Below, piece by piece: positions 23,681 through 33,549 of a stretch of DNA of 64,000 nucleotides. A model generated the notes under the pieces. The model did no database searches, was not told the origin of the DNA, and saw only the letters and a list, made by a program, of their open reading frames with translations. The stretch comes from Sphingomonas sp. IBVSS2. Its GTDB lineage: Bacteria; Pseudomonadota; Alphaproteobacteria; Sphingomonadales; Sphingomonadaceae. The translations under genes and the position numbers were made by a program. Position 1 is the first letter of the stretch; each line of letters starts with the position of its first letter. The stretch is taken from NCBI RefSeq assembly GCF_002127225.1, contig NZ_NFUR01000001.1, positions 497,592 to 561,591 of the forward strand, read 5' to 3'.

Positions 23681-24361
23681 ATGTCCGATACCCTTCCGCC
23701 CTTTCCCGGCATCGACAGCACCGACTGGTCGCCGCCGGCCCAGACCGATCCGATCGAGATGGTGCGCATCACCAAGCCACTCGTCATCTATGCCGATGCC
23801 GACAACGCCAACTACCAGGACAATGTGTGGGACGAGCCGCGCGATTCGGGCTGGCCGCGCCTGAACAACTGGTGGGACAACAGCGCCCCGCAGCCGCACC
23901 AGCTGGTGCTGCGCAAATTCTGGAAGCTGGTGCCCGGCACCTTCACCCATCTCTATCCGGGCACGCACCTGCAGAAGAGCTGGGCCTATGAGCATGGCAT
24001 CTCGACCACCGACAGCGAATCGCTCACCGTGCAGATGGGCTTCTCCGGCGGCGGCGTCAGCGCGGGGGTGAGCGCCACGCTCTCGCATTCGGTGACGATC
24101 AACGACAAGCAGACCTCCACCATCCAGTTCAACGTCGATCCGCCCGCCTCGGGCACGCGCGTCTGGCTGCTCTGGGACCTGATGTACGAATTCATGATCG
24201 TGAAGTCGGGCACCAACGAGGTCATCCCGACGGGCCGCTATCATGGCGACGTCGATTTCAACAATGACGACCATTATTCGGGCGCCTATCTCGACTATCG
24301 CTGGACCCACCTCACCGTGTCGTCGGGCATATTGTGCCCGCAGGACAAGGTGTTCCCCTGA
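23681..24361 (+). CDS. Unrecognised beta-rich protein with an aerolysin-like central segment
   Basis: A 226-residue protein that I cannot assign to a named family. The ATG is well supported by GGGGAG seven bases upstream. There is no signal peptide. Residues about 108-150 alternate small polar and hydrophobic residues (STTDSESLTVQMGFSGGG, then VSAGVSATLSHSVTIN and TSTIQFNVDPP), followed by a Trp-rich strand (RVWLLWDLMYEF). This Ser/Thr-rich amphipathic hairpin, capped by a Pro-Pro turn, resembles the membrane-inserting region of aerolysin/ETX-MTX2 pore formers. The N-terminal 100 residues are rich in Trp, Asp and Asn (NNWWDNSAP), as in lectin-like or receptor-binding modules. It stands alone between an unrelated helicase and lysK. 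The toxin-like reading is inference. Confidence 0.55.
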   Translation: MSDTLPPFPGIDSTDWSPPAQTDPIEMVRITKPLVIYADADNANYQDNVWDEPRDSGWPRLNNWWDNSAPQPHQLVLRKFWKLVPGTFTHLYPGTHLQKSWAYEHGISTTDSESLTVQMGFSGGGVSAGVSATLSHSVTINDKQTSTIQFNVDPPASGTRVWLLWDLMYEFMIVKSGTNEVIPTGRYHGDVDFNNDDHYSGAYLDYRWTHLTVSSGILCPQDKVFP

Positions 24362-24450
24362 TCCCGGCGCCGGCCTCCCGCGCGGTGCGGGAGGCCGGAT
24401 TCGCCGCGGCGCTGGCCCCGCGCGCCCGTCTCCGCTAGAGGCGCGCGGTT

Positions 24451-26028
24451 ATGACCGATACGAACGCACTGCGCGCCGCCGCGCTCGACTCCAAGGCCTG
24501 GCCCTATGAAGAGGCGCGCAAGCTGGTGAAACGCTATCCGGAGGGCAAGCCCGACGGATCGCCGATGCTGTTCGAGACCGGCTACGGCCCGTCGGGCCTG
24601 CCGCATATCGGCACCTTCCAGGAAGTGCTGCGCACCACCATGGTGCGCCACGCCTATGAAGAAATGACCGGGCTGGCGACGCGGCTCGTCACGTTCAGCG
24701 ACGACATGGACGGCCTCCGCAAGGTGCCGGACAATGTGCCGAACCAGGCGCTGCTTGCCGCCAATCTCGGCAAGCCGCTGTCGCGCGTCCCCGATCCCTT
24801 CGAGAAATATGAAAGCTTCGCCGCGCACAACAATGCGATGCTGCGCGAGTTCCTCGATCGCTTCGGCTTCGAATATGAGTTCGCCTCCTCGACCGACTAT
24901 TACGCGAGCGGTCGCTTCGACGAGAAGCTGCGCGCGGTGCTGCGCAACTATTCCGCGATCATGGACGTGATGCTGCCGACGCTGCGCGCCGAGCGCCAGG
25001 CGACCTATTCGCCCGTGCTGCCGGTGAGCCCGAAGTCGGGCGTGGTGCTGCAGGTGCCGGTCGAGGTGGTGGATGCCGAGGCGGGCCTCATCCGCTTCAC
25101 CGACGAAGGCGAGACGATCGAGCAGTCGATCTTCGGCGGCCAGGCCAAGCTCCAGTGGAAGCCCGACTGGGGCATGCGCTGGGCGGCGCTCGGCGTCGAT
25201 TACGAGATGTACGGCAAGGACCTGATCGACAGCGGCGTGCAGAGCGGCAGGATCGCCCAGGTGCTGGGCGGCAAGCGGCCCGAGGGGTTGATCTACGAGC
25301 TGTTCCTCGACGCCAAGGGCGAGAAGATCTCCAAGACCAAGGGCAACGGCCTGTCGATCGAGGAATGGCTGACCTATGGCCCGGACGAGAGCCTAGCCTT
25401 CTACATCTATCGCGAGCCGAAAAAGGCCAAGTCGCTGCATCTGGGGCTGATCCCGCGCGCGATCGAGGAATATTGGCAGTTCCGCGCCAATTATCCGGCG
25501 CAGGAGATCGCTCAGCAGCTCGGTAACCCGGTGCACCACATCCACAATGGCCAGGTGCCGGCCGAGACGCTGCCGGTGACCTTCGGGCTGCTGCTCAACC
25601 TGGTCAGCCTGCCGGGCGTGGGCAATCGCGAGACGATCTGGGGATTCCTGCGCCGCTATTCGCCCGATCTCTCGCCCGAGAGCCATCCCGAACTCGACCG
25701 GATGGTGGGCTATGCCATCCGCTATGCCCGCGACTTCGTCGAGCCGACGCTGCGGCGCCGCGCGCCGACCGCGGCGGAGGCGCAGGCCCTGCGCCAGCTC
25801 GACGCACAGCTCGCGGCGCTGCCGGAGGATGCCTCGGCCGAGGATATCCAGAACATCGTCTACGAGATCGGCAAGACCGATGCGTTCGCCAGCCTGCGCG
25901 ACTGGTTCAAGGCGCTCTACGAGACCTTGCTGGGCAGCGAGCAGGGGCCGCGCATGGGCAGCTTCATCGCGCTCTACGGGATCGAGAACAGCCGCACGCT
26001 GATCGCCGAGGCACTGGCTCGGCCCTGA
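24451..26028 (+). CDS. lysK: Lysyl-tRNA synthetase, class I
   Basis: Charges tRNA(Lys). This is the class I type rather than the more common class II enzyme: the HIGH-like motif is [11 protein letters not shown] (His52-Gly54) and the KMSKS-like motif is EKISKTKG (about residue 290). [17 protein letters not shown] is typical of LysK. The 525-residue length is normal. Alphaproteobacteria and archaea characteristically use this form. It converges on the DUF389 gene with four bases between the stop codons. Confidence 0.96.
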   Translation: MTDTNALRAAALDSKAWPYEEARKLVKRYPEGKPDGSPMLFETGYGPSGLPHIGTFQEVLRTTMVRHAYEEMTGLATRLVTFSDDMDGLRKVPDNVPNQALLAANLGKPLSRVPDPFEKYESFAAHNNAMLREFLDRFGFEYEFASSTDYYASGRFDEKLRAVLRNYSAIMDVMLPTLRAERQATYSPVLPVSPKSGVVLQVPVEVVDAEAGLIRFTDEGETIEQSIFGGQAKLQWKPDWGMRWAALGVDYEMYGKDLIDSGVQSGRIAQVLGGKRPEGLIYELFLDAKGEKISKTKGNGLSIEEWLTYGPDESLAFYIYREPKKAKSLHLGLIPRAIEEYWQFRANYPAQEIAQQLGNPVHHIHNGQVPAETLPVTFGLLLNLVSLPGVGNRETIWGFLRRYSPDLSPESHPELDRMVGYAIRYARDFVEPTLRRRAPTAAEAQALRQLDAQLAALPEDASAEDIQNIVYEIGKTDAFASLRDWFKALYETLLGSEQGPRMGSFIALYGIENSRTLIAEALARP

Positions 26029-26032
26029 GCGC

Positions 26033-27505
26033 TCAGGGTGCCGGCGCCTGCCAGGTAAGCGCCGGCTGCGCGCCGTTGCCCGGCAGGCGGGCGGCGGCGA
26101 CTCCGGCGGCCTCCAGCCGCGCGACCACCAGGTCGGCCTGCCGGCCCGACACGCCGATCGGCAGATGCAGGCGCCGCGCGGCCCAGATCGCGGTGTCGAG
26201 CGCGGCAAGACCTTCCGCATCGGGCGCCTCGCCCTCGAAGCTGACCGGGGGCAGCGGCGCGGCGGGCGGCAGCAGCGTCACCTGCCAGTCCGGCACCGTC
26301 GCCGCGACACGCTGCTCGAGCGCGCGATAGCTGGCGAGCGACGCGCCGGGCAGCGGGGCGGCGCGAACCTCGGCGCGGCGGGCGGCACCGTCGAGCAGGA
26401 CGGCATTCCCGTCGCCCGCCACCAGCGCCAGCCGGTCGCGCAGCAGATCCGCCTCGGACCGCTCGCGCTCGCGCGACTGGGCTGCCGCGATCTGCGCCGA
26501 TTCGCTCGCGCCGCTCTCGCCGCCGACGCGGACCTGGTCGACATGCACGTCCACCGCATGGCCGAGCGCCGCCCGGATCGCCGCACCGGCCCGGGCATCG
26601 CCATCGGCGTGCAGCACCGGGGTGAAGACCACCGCGCGGATCCGCTCGGGCCGCCCCTCGAAATCGATGTCGAGCTGGCTGATCCGCGCCTCGCGCGGGA
26701 AGCTGGCGCGGATCGCCTCGCGCACCTGGCGCTGGGCCACCGATTCCCAGGCGATCTGCCGCAGCGCGATGGCCAGCGGCACCGCCAGCGCCACCAGCCC
26801 GGCGATGATCAGCAAGCCCTGCAGCCGGGTCTGGGAGGGCGAGAGATGCCCGCCGAACCCGTAGAGCCGGGCCATGACCGCCGCAGTGAGCGCGATGGTG
26901 ACGAGGTTGGTCAGGAACAGCAGCAGCGCACCGCTGGCCACGGTGCCGTTCAGCGTCGCGACGCCGAAGCCCACCACCGCGAGCGGCGGCATCAGCGCAA
27001 TGGCGATCGCCACGCCCACCACCGTCTCGCCGCGCCCGCGGATCAGCGCATAGCCGCCCGCCACCGCCGAGAGCAGGGCGACGAGCAGGTCGAACAGATT
27101 GGGCTTGGTCCGCGCCGCGATCTCGCTCGTCACCGTCTGGACCGGCGAGAGCGCGACGAAGCCGGCGCACAGCACCACCGCGATCGCCGCGCCGGCCGCC
27201 AGGGCGAAGGCGGCGCGGCGGATCTCGGCCAGATCGAAAGTGGCGATGCCGAAGCCGAGGCCGATGATCGGCATCATCAGCGGCGAGATCAGCATCGCGC
27301 CGATCAGCACGGCGGAGGACGGCAGCAACAGCCCGAGGATCGCGATCAGCCCCGAAACGACGACGAGAAAGGCATAGCGCCCGCTGAATCCGGAATCGGC
27401 ATGCACCCGCGCGAGCACCGCGCCATGCTCGACCGAGCCGACCACCACGCGGCGCCACCAGCGCCAGGGCATGACGTGCGCATGCGAAGGGGAGGGCCGG
27501 TCCAT
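26033..27505 (-). CDS. DUF389-family membrane protein
   Basis: A 490-residue protein with an N-terminal membrane domain of about six to seven helices. It opens with the family signature LLPSSAVLIGAMLISPLMMP and continues with IAIALMPPLAVVGFG, both conserved in DUF389 (TIGR00341-type) proteins. A long soluble C-terminal half (about 255-490) is rich in Ala and charged residues and probably extends into the periplasm or cytoplasm. The function is unknown. It is divergent from nhaA with 83 bases between. Confidence 0.85.
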   Translation of the reverse strand: MDRPSPSHAHVMPWRWWRRVVVGSVEHGAVLARVHADSGFSGRYAFLVVVSGLIAILGLLLPSSAVLIGAMLISPLMMPIIGLGFGIATFDLAEIRRAAFALAAGAAIAVVLCAGFVALSPVQTVTSEIAARTKPNLFDLLVALLSAVAGGYALIRGRGETVVGVAIAIALMPPLAVVGFGVATLNGTVASGALLLFLTNLVTIALTAAVMARLYGFGGHLSPSQTRLQGLLIIAGLVALAVPLAIALRQIAWESVAQRQVREAIRASFPREARISQLDIDFEGRPERIRAVVFTPVLHADGDARAGAAIRAALGHAVDVHVDQVRVGGESGASESAQIAAAQSRERERSEADLLRDRLALVAGDGNAVLLDGAARRAEVRAAPLPGASLASYRALEQRVAATVPDWQVTLLPPAAPLPPVSFEGEAPDAEGLAALDTAIWAARRLHLPIGVSGRQADLVVARLEAAGVAAARLPGNGAQPALTWQAPAP

Positions 27506-27588
27506 CCCCAGAGGCTACGGGCTTTGCAGCGCGACATCCACCCCATAGAAAGGCCGCGCCAGGCAGACAGGGAGGCGGCGGGCCGCGC

Positions 27589-28875
27589 ATGACCAGGATC
27601 GAGGAAACCGCCAAGACGCTCGCCAAAGCTCCAACGCGGGCCGAATCGGCACTGCGCGACTTCCTCAGGAGCGAGGCCGCGGGCGGCATCATCCTGATCG
27701 CCGCCGCCATCCTCGCGATGATCGCCGCCAATGTTCCCGGCATCTCGGAAACCTATTTCCACACGCTCCATCGGGAGATCGGACCCACGCTCTCCACCGT
27801 GCACGGGCCGATGACCGTGCATCTGTGGATCAATGACGGCCTGATGGCGGTGTTCTTCCTGCTCGTCGGGCTGGAGATCAAGCGCGAGTTCGTCGACGGC
27901 CGGCTCGCCAGCTGGGAGCGCCGCCGCCTGCCGGTGGTGGCCGCGGCCGCCGGCATGATCGGCCCGGCGATCGTCTATCTTGCCATTGCCGGAGGCACTC
28001 CCGGACTTGCCAATGGCTGGGCGATTCCGGCCGCGACCGACATCGCCTTCGCGATCGGCGTGCTCGCGATCCTGGGCAGCCGCGCGCCGGCATCGCTCAA
28101 GCTGTTCCTCACCACCGTGGCCATCGTCGACGACATGGGCGCAGTGGCGATCATCGCGCTCGCCTATACCGCGCATATCAGCACGCTGGCGCTGGCCGGC
28201 GCGGCGATCGTGCTCGCCACCATGTACGTGCTCAACCGCAGCGGCGTGCGGCGGCTGTGGATCTACCTGCTGCTCGCCCTGCTGCTCTGGTACCTGGTCT
28301 TCCTCTCCGGCATCCATGCGACCGTCGCCGGCGTGGCGGCCGCGATGACGATCCCGATCGTCAAGTCGCCCGGCCATCCCGACGATGCCGCCTCGCCGCT
28401 CCACCGGCTCGAGCATGCGCTGCATCCCTGGTCGGCCTATCTGATCGTGCCGCTGTTCGGCTTCGCCAATAGCGGCGTCTCCCTGGCCGGCGTTTCGCCC
28501 GCGGTGCTGCTCGCCCCGCTGCCGCTGGGCATCGCACTCGGCCTGTTCCTCGGCAAGCAGCTGGGCATCTTCGGCAGCATCTGGATCGCGGTGCGGACCG
28601 GCTTCGCGACGCGCCCGGGCGGCTGGCGCCAGATCTATGGCGTATCGCTGCTCGCCGGCATCGGCTTCACCATGAGCCTGTTCATCGGCGGCCTGGCCTT
28701 TCCCGACCGCCCCGAGCTGGTCGACCAGGTGAAGATCGGCGTGCTCGCCGGCTCGCTCCTGTCGGCGATCGCCGGTTATCTCGTCCTGCGCTCGGCGAGC
28801 ACCGCCACCACCAGCACCGCGAACCCGCCGAGCGACAGCAGCGCCCCCACCCAGCCGGTCGACGTCCAGCCATAG
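27589..28875 (+). CDS. nhaA: Na+/H+ antiporter NhaA
   Basis: A 428-residue inner-membrane antiporter that exchanges sodium for protons and supports salt and alkali tolerance. Key regions are LLVGLEIKREF, IPAATDIAFAIGVLAILG and the active-site pair in TVAIVDDMGAVAIIA (two Asp about residue 180). Twelve helices are visible. The C-terminal 30 residues are a Ser/Thr/Pro-rich tail that is not part of the fold. That tail is encoded on DNA that also encodes the end of the opposing MFS gene (100-base overlap, 28776-28875). Confidence 0.95.
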   Translation: MTRIEETAKTLAKAPTRAESALRDFLRSEAAGGIILIAAAILAMIAANVPGISETYFHTLHREIGPTLSTVHGPMTVHLWINDGLMAVFFLLVGLEIKREFVDGRLASWERRRLPVVAAAAGMIGPAIVYLAIAGGTPGLANGWAIPAATDIAFAIGVLAILGSRAPASLKLFLTTVAIVDDMGAVAIIALAYTAHISTLALAGAAIVLATMYVLNRSGVRRLWIYLLLALLLWYLVFLSGIHATVAGVAAAMTIPIVKSPGHPDDAASPLHRLEHALHPWSAYLIVPLFGFANSGVSLAGVSPAVLLAPLPLGIALGLFLGKQLGIFGSIWIAVRTGFATRPGGWRQIYGVSLLAGIGFTMSLFIGGLAFPDRPELVDQVKIGVLAGSLLSAIAGYLVLRSASTATTSTANPPSDSSAPTQPVDVQP

Positions 28876-29951
28876 CCGGCCGCGATGGCCAGCCCGCCCA
28901 GCCAGGGGCCGAGCGCGTTGGCGAAGTTGAACGCCGAATGGTTGAGCGAGGCGGCGAGCCCCTGCGCCTCGCCCGCCACGTCCATCAGACGGGTCTGCAG
29001 CACGGCGCCGAGCGCCCCCAGGAACCCGATCGCGGCGATGTCGAGCGCCAGGCTCCACAGCTGGCCGGCGGCGAGGGGATAGAGCGCGAGCGCCACTGCG
29101 CTGCCCAGCAACAGCGCCGCCGCCGTCCGCATCAGCGCGCGATCGGCGAACTTCGGCACGACGATGCTGCCCGCGGTCGCGCCGACGCCGAATATGGCGA
29201 GGACCATCGGGATCATCCCCGGCGAAGCGCCCGTCACTTCCAGCATGGTCGAGGCGACATAGGTGTAGACGCAGAACATCCCGCCAAAGCCGATCGCGCT
29301 GATGCCGAGCGTGAGCCACACCTGGCCATTGGCGAGCGCGCCCAGCTCCTTGAGCGGGCTCGCGCCCTTTTGCGGGGGATCGCGGGGGGCAAGGGCCGCG
29401 ACCAGCGCCACCGTCGCCAGCGCCAGCGCGCCGACCACCACGAAGCCCCAGCGCCAGCCCAGCGCCTGGCCCAGCCAATTGGCGAGCGGCACGCCCAGGA
29501 TCGTCGCCACGGTGAGCCCCAGCATCATCCGCCCCACCGCCTGGGAGCGCTTGTTGACCGGCACCAGCGAAGCGGCGACCAGGGCGGCGATGCCGAAATA
29601 GGCGCCGTGCGGCAGCCCAGACAGGAAGCGGAACAGCAGCAGCCAGTGATAGTCGGGCGCGAGCGCGCTCAGCGTGTTGAACAGCGCGAAACCGGCCATC
29701 AGCAGGAGCAAGGTCAGCCGGCGCGACAGCTTCGCCGCCGCCACCGCGATCAGCGGCGCCCCCACCACCACCCCGAGCGCATAGGCGCTGATGACATGGC
29801 CGGCACTGGGCACGTCGATCTTCAGCCCCTCCGCCATGTACGGCACCAGGCTCATCGTCGCGAACTCGGTGGTGCCGATCGCGAAGCCGCCCATCGCCAG
29901 CGCGAAATGGACCAGGCCGACATTGTGGACGCGGGGAGCGGGGGCGTGCAT
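28776..29951 (-). CDS. MFS transporter, AraJ-like
   Basis: A 391-residue, twelve-helix major facilitator of the sugar/drug efflux (AraJ/PbuE-like) group, recognised from the opening ALAMGGFAIGTTEFATMSLVP and the RFLSGLPHGAYFGIAALVAA segment. Exporters of this group move arabinose, purines or drugs; the substrate here is unknown. The ATG at 29951 begins 12 residues before the first helix; the upstream extension looks non-coding. Its last 33 codons overlap the 3' end of nhaA in antisense. Confidence 0.88.
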   Translation of the reverse strand: MHAPAPRVHNVGLVHFALAMGGFAIGTTEFATMSLVPYMAEGLKIDVPSAGHVISAYALGVVVGAPLIAVAAAKLSRRLTLLLLMAGFALFNTLSALAPDYHWLLLFRFLSGLPHGAYFGIAALVAASLVPVNKRSQAVGRMMLGLTVATILGVPLANWLGQALGWRWGFVVVGALALATVALVAALAPRDPPQKGASPLKELGALANGQVWLTLGISAIGFGGMFCVYTYVASTMLEVTGASPGMIPMVLAIFGVGATAGSIVVPKFADRALMRTAAALLLGSAVALALYPLAAGQLWSLALDIAAIGFLGALGAVLQTRLMDVAGEAQGLAASLNHSAFNFANALGPWLGGLAIAAGYGWTSTGWVGALLSLGGFAVLVVAVLAERRTR

Positions 29952-30069
29952 GCGCCTCAAGTGCGTATGCTGCACTGCAGCGTCAACCCCCGGTGCGCGC
30001 ATCCCGGGTTGCGCGCGCTGCATGGCCGGCGCCCTTTGCGGCGCCTCGGCGATCGCCTATCCTGGCGCC

Positions 30070-30603
30070 ATGCTCGCCGCCGCCCTCCTCTCGCTCGCCG
30101 CGCCGGATGCCTGCACTTCGGACTGGCGCCTGCTCTTCGCCAACGGACCCCAGGGCGAGGAGGTCGCGGGAAGCCGGGCGGCGCTGATCGCGGCGGTGCG
30201 CCGCGGCAGTCCGCTGCGCGTCGGCTGGGGCGAGGCGGCCAAGGACGGTAGCTGGTCGGTGGAGGAATTCTCCAATGTCGGCTTCACCAACATCATGGGC
30301 GGCCGCGATCTGGTGGTGCAGCTGGAACCGGCGATGATCCAGAACGACTATCTCGATGCAAGGAAAGCCACGCTGCGCGCCGAGCCGCTGGAATGGCGGG
30401 CGATCATGTCCACGGACGGGCGCTTCGACGCGCAGATGACCGTTCCCGCCACCGGCAAGCTGTTCCGCACGCTGCGCCAGCGCACGCGAATCCATTGGTA
30501 CGCCTTCGCGCCCGATCCGAAATGCGACGCGCGCGAAGCGGTGAACTCGGCCCCGCCTGGGCGCACCAACGTCCTGGTCGAGAGCGTCAAGCCGGTCGAA
30601 TGA
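30070..30603 (+). CDS. Uncharacterised secreted protein
   Basis: A 177-residue protein with a short hydrophobic leader (LAAALLSLAAPDA) and then Cys15; a second Cys lies near residue 157, so an intramolecular disulfide is possible. I do not recognise the family. The mature part is moderately charged with segments such as EEFSNVGFTNIMGGRDLVVQ and LFRTLRQRTRIHWYAF. An ATG at 30022 would give a longer leader and is an alternative start. The TGA stop overlaps the ATG of the following MFS gene (30600-30603), implying coupled translation and perhaps a shared role in the envelope. Confidence 0.6.
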   Translation: MLAAALLSLAAPDACTSDWRLLFANGPQGEEVAGSRAALIAAVRRGSPLRVGWGEAAKDGSWSVEEFSNVGFTNIMGGRDLVVQLEPAMIQNDYLDARKATLRAEPLEWRAIMSTDGRFDAQMTVPATGKLFRTLRQRTRIHWYAFAPDPKCDAREAVNSAPPGRTNVLVESVKPVE

Positions 30604-31865
30604 CCGGGCCGGATCCCGCCGATCCGGACAGGGCGCCGCATGACGGATATGCGCGCGGCACGCCGGGCTATCGGCGGCTGACCCTCGCGATGCTGTTTGC
30701 CGGCTTCTCGACCTTCTCGCTGCTCTATTCCGCCCAGCCGCTGCTGCCGCTGTTCGCACGCGAATTCCAGCTGAGCGCGGAGGCGGCCAGCCTGGCCATC
30801 TCGCTTGCCACCGGTCCGCTTGCAGTGGCGATCGTCGTCGCCGGCATGCTCTCCGACAAGCTTGGCCGGCGGCCGCTGATGGTGTTCGCGATGTTCGGCG
30901 CGGGATTGCTCACCACCCTGACCGGACTGGCGCCGGGCTGGAACGCGCTGCTGGCATTGCGCCTGCTCACGGGGATCGCGCTCGCCGGCATGCCGGCCGT
31001 GGCGATGGCCTATGTCAGCGAGGAGATCGAGCCCCATTCGGTGGGACCGGCGATGGGATTGTACATCGCCGGAAGCGCGATCGGCGGCATGGCCGGGCGG
31101 CTGGGGGTGAGCCTGCTCACCGAGCTGATCGACTGGCGCTGGGGCCTGATCGGCGTCGGGCTGATCGGGCTGGCCATGGCCGAGGGCTTTCGCCGCCTCG
31201 CGCCGCCCTCGCGGCGTTTCGTGCCCCAGCCCGTCCATCCGGGCGCGGTGCTGGCGGCGGGGCGCGACCTGTTCAGGGACCGGGCGATGCCGTTGCTCTA
31301 TGCCGAGGCGTTCCTGCTGATGGGGGTGTTCGTCACCATCTACAATTATGTCGGCTTCCGCCTGGTCGCGCCGCCTTTCGCCCTGGGCCATGCCGCGATC
31401 GGCGCGATCTTCCTGCTCTATCTGCTCGGCTCGGGAAGCTCGACCTGGTTCGGGCATCTGGCCGAGCGGCGCGGGCGGCGGCTGATCTTCTGGATCCCCA
31501 CCGCGATGCTGCTGGTCGGCACGGCGCTGACCGCATCCGCGTCGCTCGCTTTGGTGGTGGCCGGGATCGGCATCGTCACCATCGGCTTTTTCGGCGCGCA
31601 CTCGATCGCCTCGAGCTGGGTGGGCCGGCGGGCGCGGGCGAGCCGGGGGCAGGCGGCCGCCTTCTACCTGTTCTTCTACTATATGGGATCGAGCCTGCTC
31701 GGCTCGGCGGGCGGCGTCGCCTGGACCGGCTGGGGCTGGACCGGGGTGACGCTCTATTGCGGGGCGCTGACGCTGATCGCGCTGGCGATCGCGGCGAAGC
31801 TGGCCACGGTACCGCCGCTGCCGCTGCCGGAGGCCACGCCGCCGCGGGCGATGGGGACGGATTGA
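30600..31865 (+). CDS. MFS transporter, YnfM-like
   Basis: A 421-residue, twelve-helix major facilitator. The first repeat has [17 protein letters not shown] and [22 protein letters not shown], a pattern typical of YnfM-type and related efflux carriers. A periodic Gly-rich helix 5 ([17 protein letters not shown]) follows. It starts as ATGA at 30600 overlapping the previous gene's stop. The substrate is unknown. An 18-residue hydrophilic N terminus and a Pro-rich C-terminal tail flank the membrane core. Confidence 0.88.
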   Translation: MTGPDPADPDRAPHDGYARGTPGYRRLTLAMLFAGFSTFSLLYSAQPLLPLFAREFQLSAEAASLAISLATGPLAVAIVVAGMLSDKLGRRPLMVFAMFGAGLLTTLTGLAPGWNALLALRLLTGIALAGMPAVAMAYVSEEIEPHSVGPAMGLYIAGSAIGGMAGRLGVSLLTELIDWRWGLIGVGLIGLAMAEGFRRLAPPSRRFVPQPVHPGAVLAAGRDLFRDRAMPLLYAEAFLLMGVFVTIYNYVGFRLVAPPFALGHAAIGAIFLLYLLGSGSSTWFGHLAERRGRRLIFWIPTAMLLVGTALTASASLALVVAGIGIVTIGFFGAHSIASSWVGRRARASRGQAAAFYLFFYYMGSSLLGSAGGVAWTGWGWTGVTLYCGALTLIALAIAAKLATVPPLPLPEATPPRAMGTD

Positions 31866-31969
31866 GCGATCCGCTCAACCAAAACGGGCCCCGACCAGCC
31901 CGGTCGCGATCGCCAACGAGGCCGGTTCGGTTGGATGGAAGGGCGGCAGATCGGACCAGTTGCCGGATG

Positions 31970-32617
31970 TCACACTCCCAGCCAGTCCAGCCCCTGCGGC
32001 AGCGCTTCCGGCGAATAGTCCACCTGCAGCACCCGGCGATGCCGAGCGCCGCTGCTCGCGGCGGAGGCATGGACGACCGGCGTGGCGTAAAGCCACACGT
32101 CACCGGCCTCGGCCAGGCAGGCGGCGGTACCGCAACGCTCGACCACGCCGGCAAGATCACTCTCGGCGATGCGGCCCAGCCGGTGCGAGCCCGGCGCGAT
32201 CAGCAGCGGCGCATTGTCTTGCGGCACGGGGTCGAGATGGACGCGCATCGTCCGCATCGCTTCGAGCAGCGCGAAGGGGGGTTCCACGTGGAGCAGCCCC
32301 TGCTTGCGCGACCAGGGGCCGAAGCCCGGCACTTCGCGCCGCTCGCGCACCGCGATCGTCCGGTCCTGATGCCAGCCGAGCGACCAGTTGGCGCCCGGGC
32401 CCTTGTCGAACAGGATCGCGCGGACCGGCCGCATGCCAGGCAGCAGCGCGCCAAGTGCCTCGGGCGCAAGCAACCCGGCCAGACCCGGCAGGCCATGCAG
32501 CCGAATGCCGGCGCGGCCTGCCGGCTGGCGCGCGGCAAGTGCCAGCAGCGCACCCAGAAAAGGGGCGGCCGCACCGGCAAGGTGCGCCGCCCCATCTTCG
32601 TTCAGCGAAAGCGCCAA
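31970..32617 (-). CDS. Phytanoyl-CoA dioxygenase-family protein
   Basis: A 215-residue Fe(II)/2-oxoglutarate oxygenase-like protein. The metal-binding HxD is in [14 protein letters not shown] (about 82-84) and the distal His in [11 protein letters not shown], followed by RRVLQVDYS whose Arg should bind 2-oxoglutarate. The substrate is unknown. The predicted start is a TTG at 32617, only two bases after the etfA stop, which suggests reinitiation. A terminator-like hairpin lies inside its first 20 codons (32558-32593), so expression may be attenuated or the true start may differ. Confidence 0.8.
   Translation of the reverse strand: MALSLNEDGAAHLAGAAAPFLGALLALAARQPAGRAGIRLHGLPGLAGLLAPEALGALLPGMRPVRAILFDKGPGANWSLGWHQDRTIAVRERREVPGFGPWSRKQGLLHVEPPFALLEAMRTMRVHLDPVPQDNAPLLIAPGSHRLGRIAESDLAGVVERCGTAACLAEAGDVWLYATPVVHASAASSGARHRRVLQVDYSPEALPQGLDWLGV
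32280..32295. other. Isolated parS-like sequence
   Basis: GGTTCCACGTGGAGCA matches the bacterial parS consensus at 14 of 16 positions and keeps the central CCACGTGG. It lies within the phytanoyl-CoA dioxygenase-like gene, about 16.5 kb left of the candidate origin. A chance match within a coding sequence is possible. Confidence 0.3.
32558..32593 (-). terminator. Terminator-like hairpin just after etfA
   Basis: On the minus strand GGGGCGGCGCACC (32593-32581) pairs with GGTGCGGCCGCCCC (32575-32562) with one bulged base and a TTGCC loop. Four T residues follow (32561-32558). It starts 27 bases after the etfA stop, inside the first codons of the downstream gene. It could end most etfBA transcripts. 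Confidence 0.5.
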
Positions 32618-32619
32618 GC

Positions 32620-33549
32620 TCAGAGCTTCTCGGTAAGCTCCGGCACGATCTTGAACAGGTCGCCGACCAGGCCGATGTCCGCCACCTGGAAGATCGGGGC
32701 GTCCTCGTCCTTGTTGATCGCGATGATCGTCTTGGAGTCCTTCATGCCCGCCAGGTGCTGGATCGCGCCCGAGATGCCGATCGCGACATAGACTTCCGGC
32801 GCGACGATCTTGCCGGTCTGGCCGACCTGATAGTCGTTCGGGGCATAGCCCGCGTCCACGGCGGCGCGCGAGGCGCCGACGGCGGCACCGAGCTTGTCCG
32901 CCAGCGGATCGATCTGCGCGTGGAACTGCTCCGACGAGCCGAGCGCGCGGCCGCCCGAGACGATCACCTTGGCGCTGGTCAGCTCCGGACGCTCGGACTT
33001 GGCGATCTCGGCACCCGCGAAGCTCGACAGACCCTTGTCGCCTTCGCCCGACACCGCTTCGATCGTGCCGTTGCCGCCGGTGGCCGCGGCCTTGGGGAAG
33101 GCCGTGCCGCGCACGGTGATCACCAGCTTCTCGTCGCTGGTCTGCACGGTGGCGATCGCGTTGCCGGCATAGATCGGGCGGGTGAAGGTGTCCGCACCCT
33201 CGACCGAGAGGATGTCCGAGATCTGCATCACGTCGAGCGCGGCGGCCACGCGCGGCGCGATGTTCTTGCCGGTGGTGGTCGCCGGGAACAGCACCGCGTC
33301 GTGCGAGCCCATCAGCGACACGATCAGCGGCGCGACATTCTCGGCGAGGAAATGCTCGTACGCGGCGTCATCGGCGACATGGACCTTGCCCACGCCTTCG
33401 ATCGCGGCTGCCTGCTTCGCCACGCCGTCGACGCCCTTGCCGGCGACGAGGAGATGGACTTCGCCCAGCTTCGCCGCGGCGGTCACCACGGCAAGGGTGG
33501 CGTCCTTGAGGTTCTGATTGTCGTGCTCGACCCAAACCAGCGTCTTCAT
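32620..33549 (-). CDS. etfA: Electron transfer flavoprotein subunit alpha
   Basis: A 309-residue FAD-binding subunit that passes electrons from acyl-CoA and other dehydrogenases to the quinone pool. The C-terminal FAD domain shows [33 protein letters not shown] and [14 protein letters not shown], then [16 protein letters not shown], all hallmark ETF-alpha segments. The ATG at 33549 overlaps the etfB stop (ATGA), so the subunits are translated together. Confidence 0.97.
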   Translation of the reverse strand: MKTLVWVEHDNQNLKDATLAVVTAAAKLGEVHLLVAGKGVDGVAKQAAAIEGVGKVHVADDAAYEHFLAENVAPLIVSLMGSHDAVLFPATTTGKNIAPRVAAALDVMQISDILSVEGADTFTRPIYAGNAIATVQTSDEKLVITVRGTAFPKAAATGGNGTIEAVSGEGDKGLSSFAGAEIAKSERPELTSAKVIVSGGRALGSSEQFHAQIDPLADKLGAAVGASRAAVDAGYAPNDYQVGQTGKIVAPEVYVAIGISGAIQHLAGMKDSKTIIAINKDEDAPIFQVADIGLVGDLFKIVPELTEKL

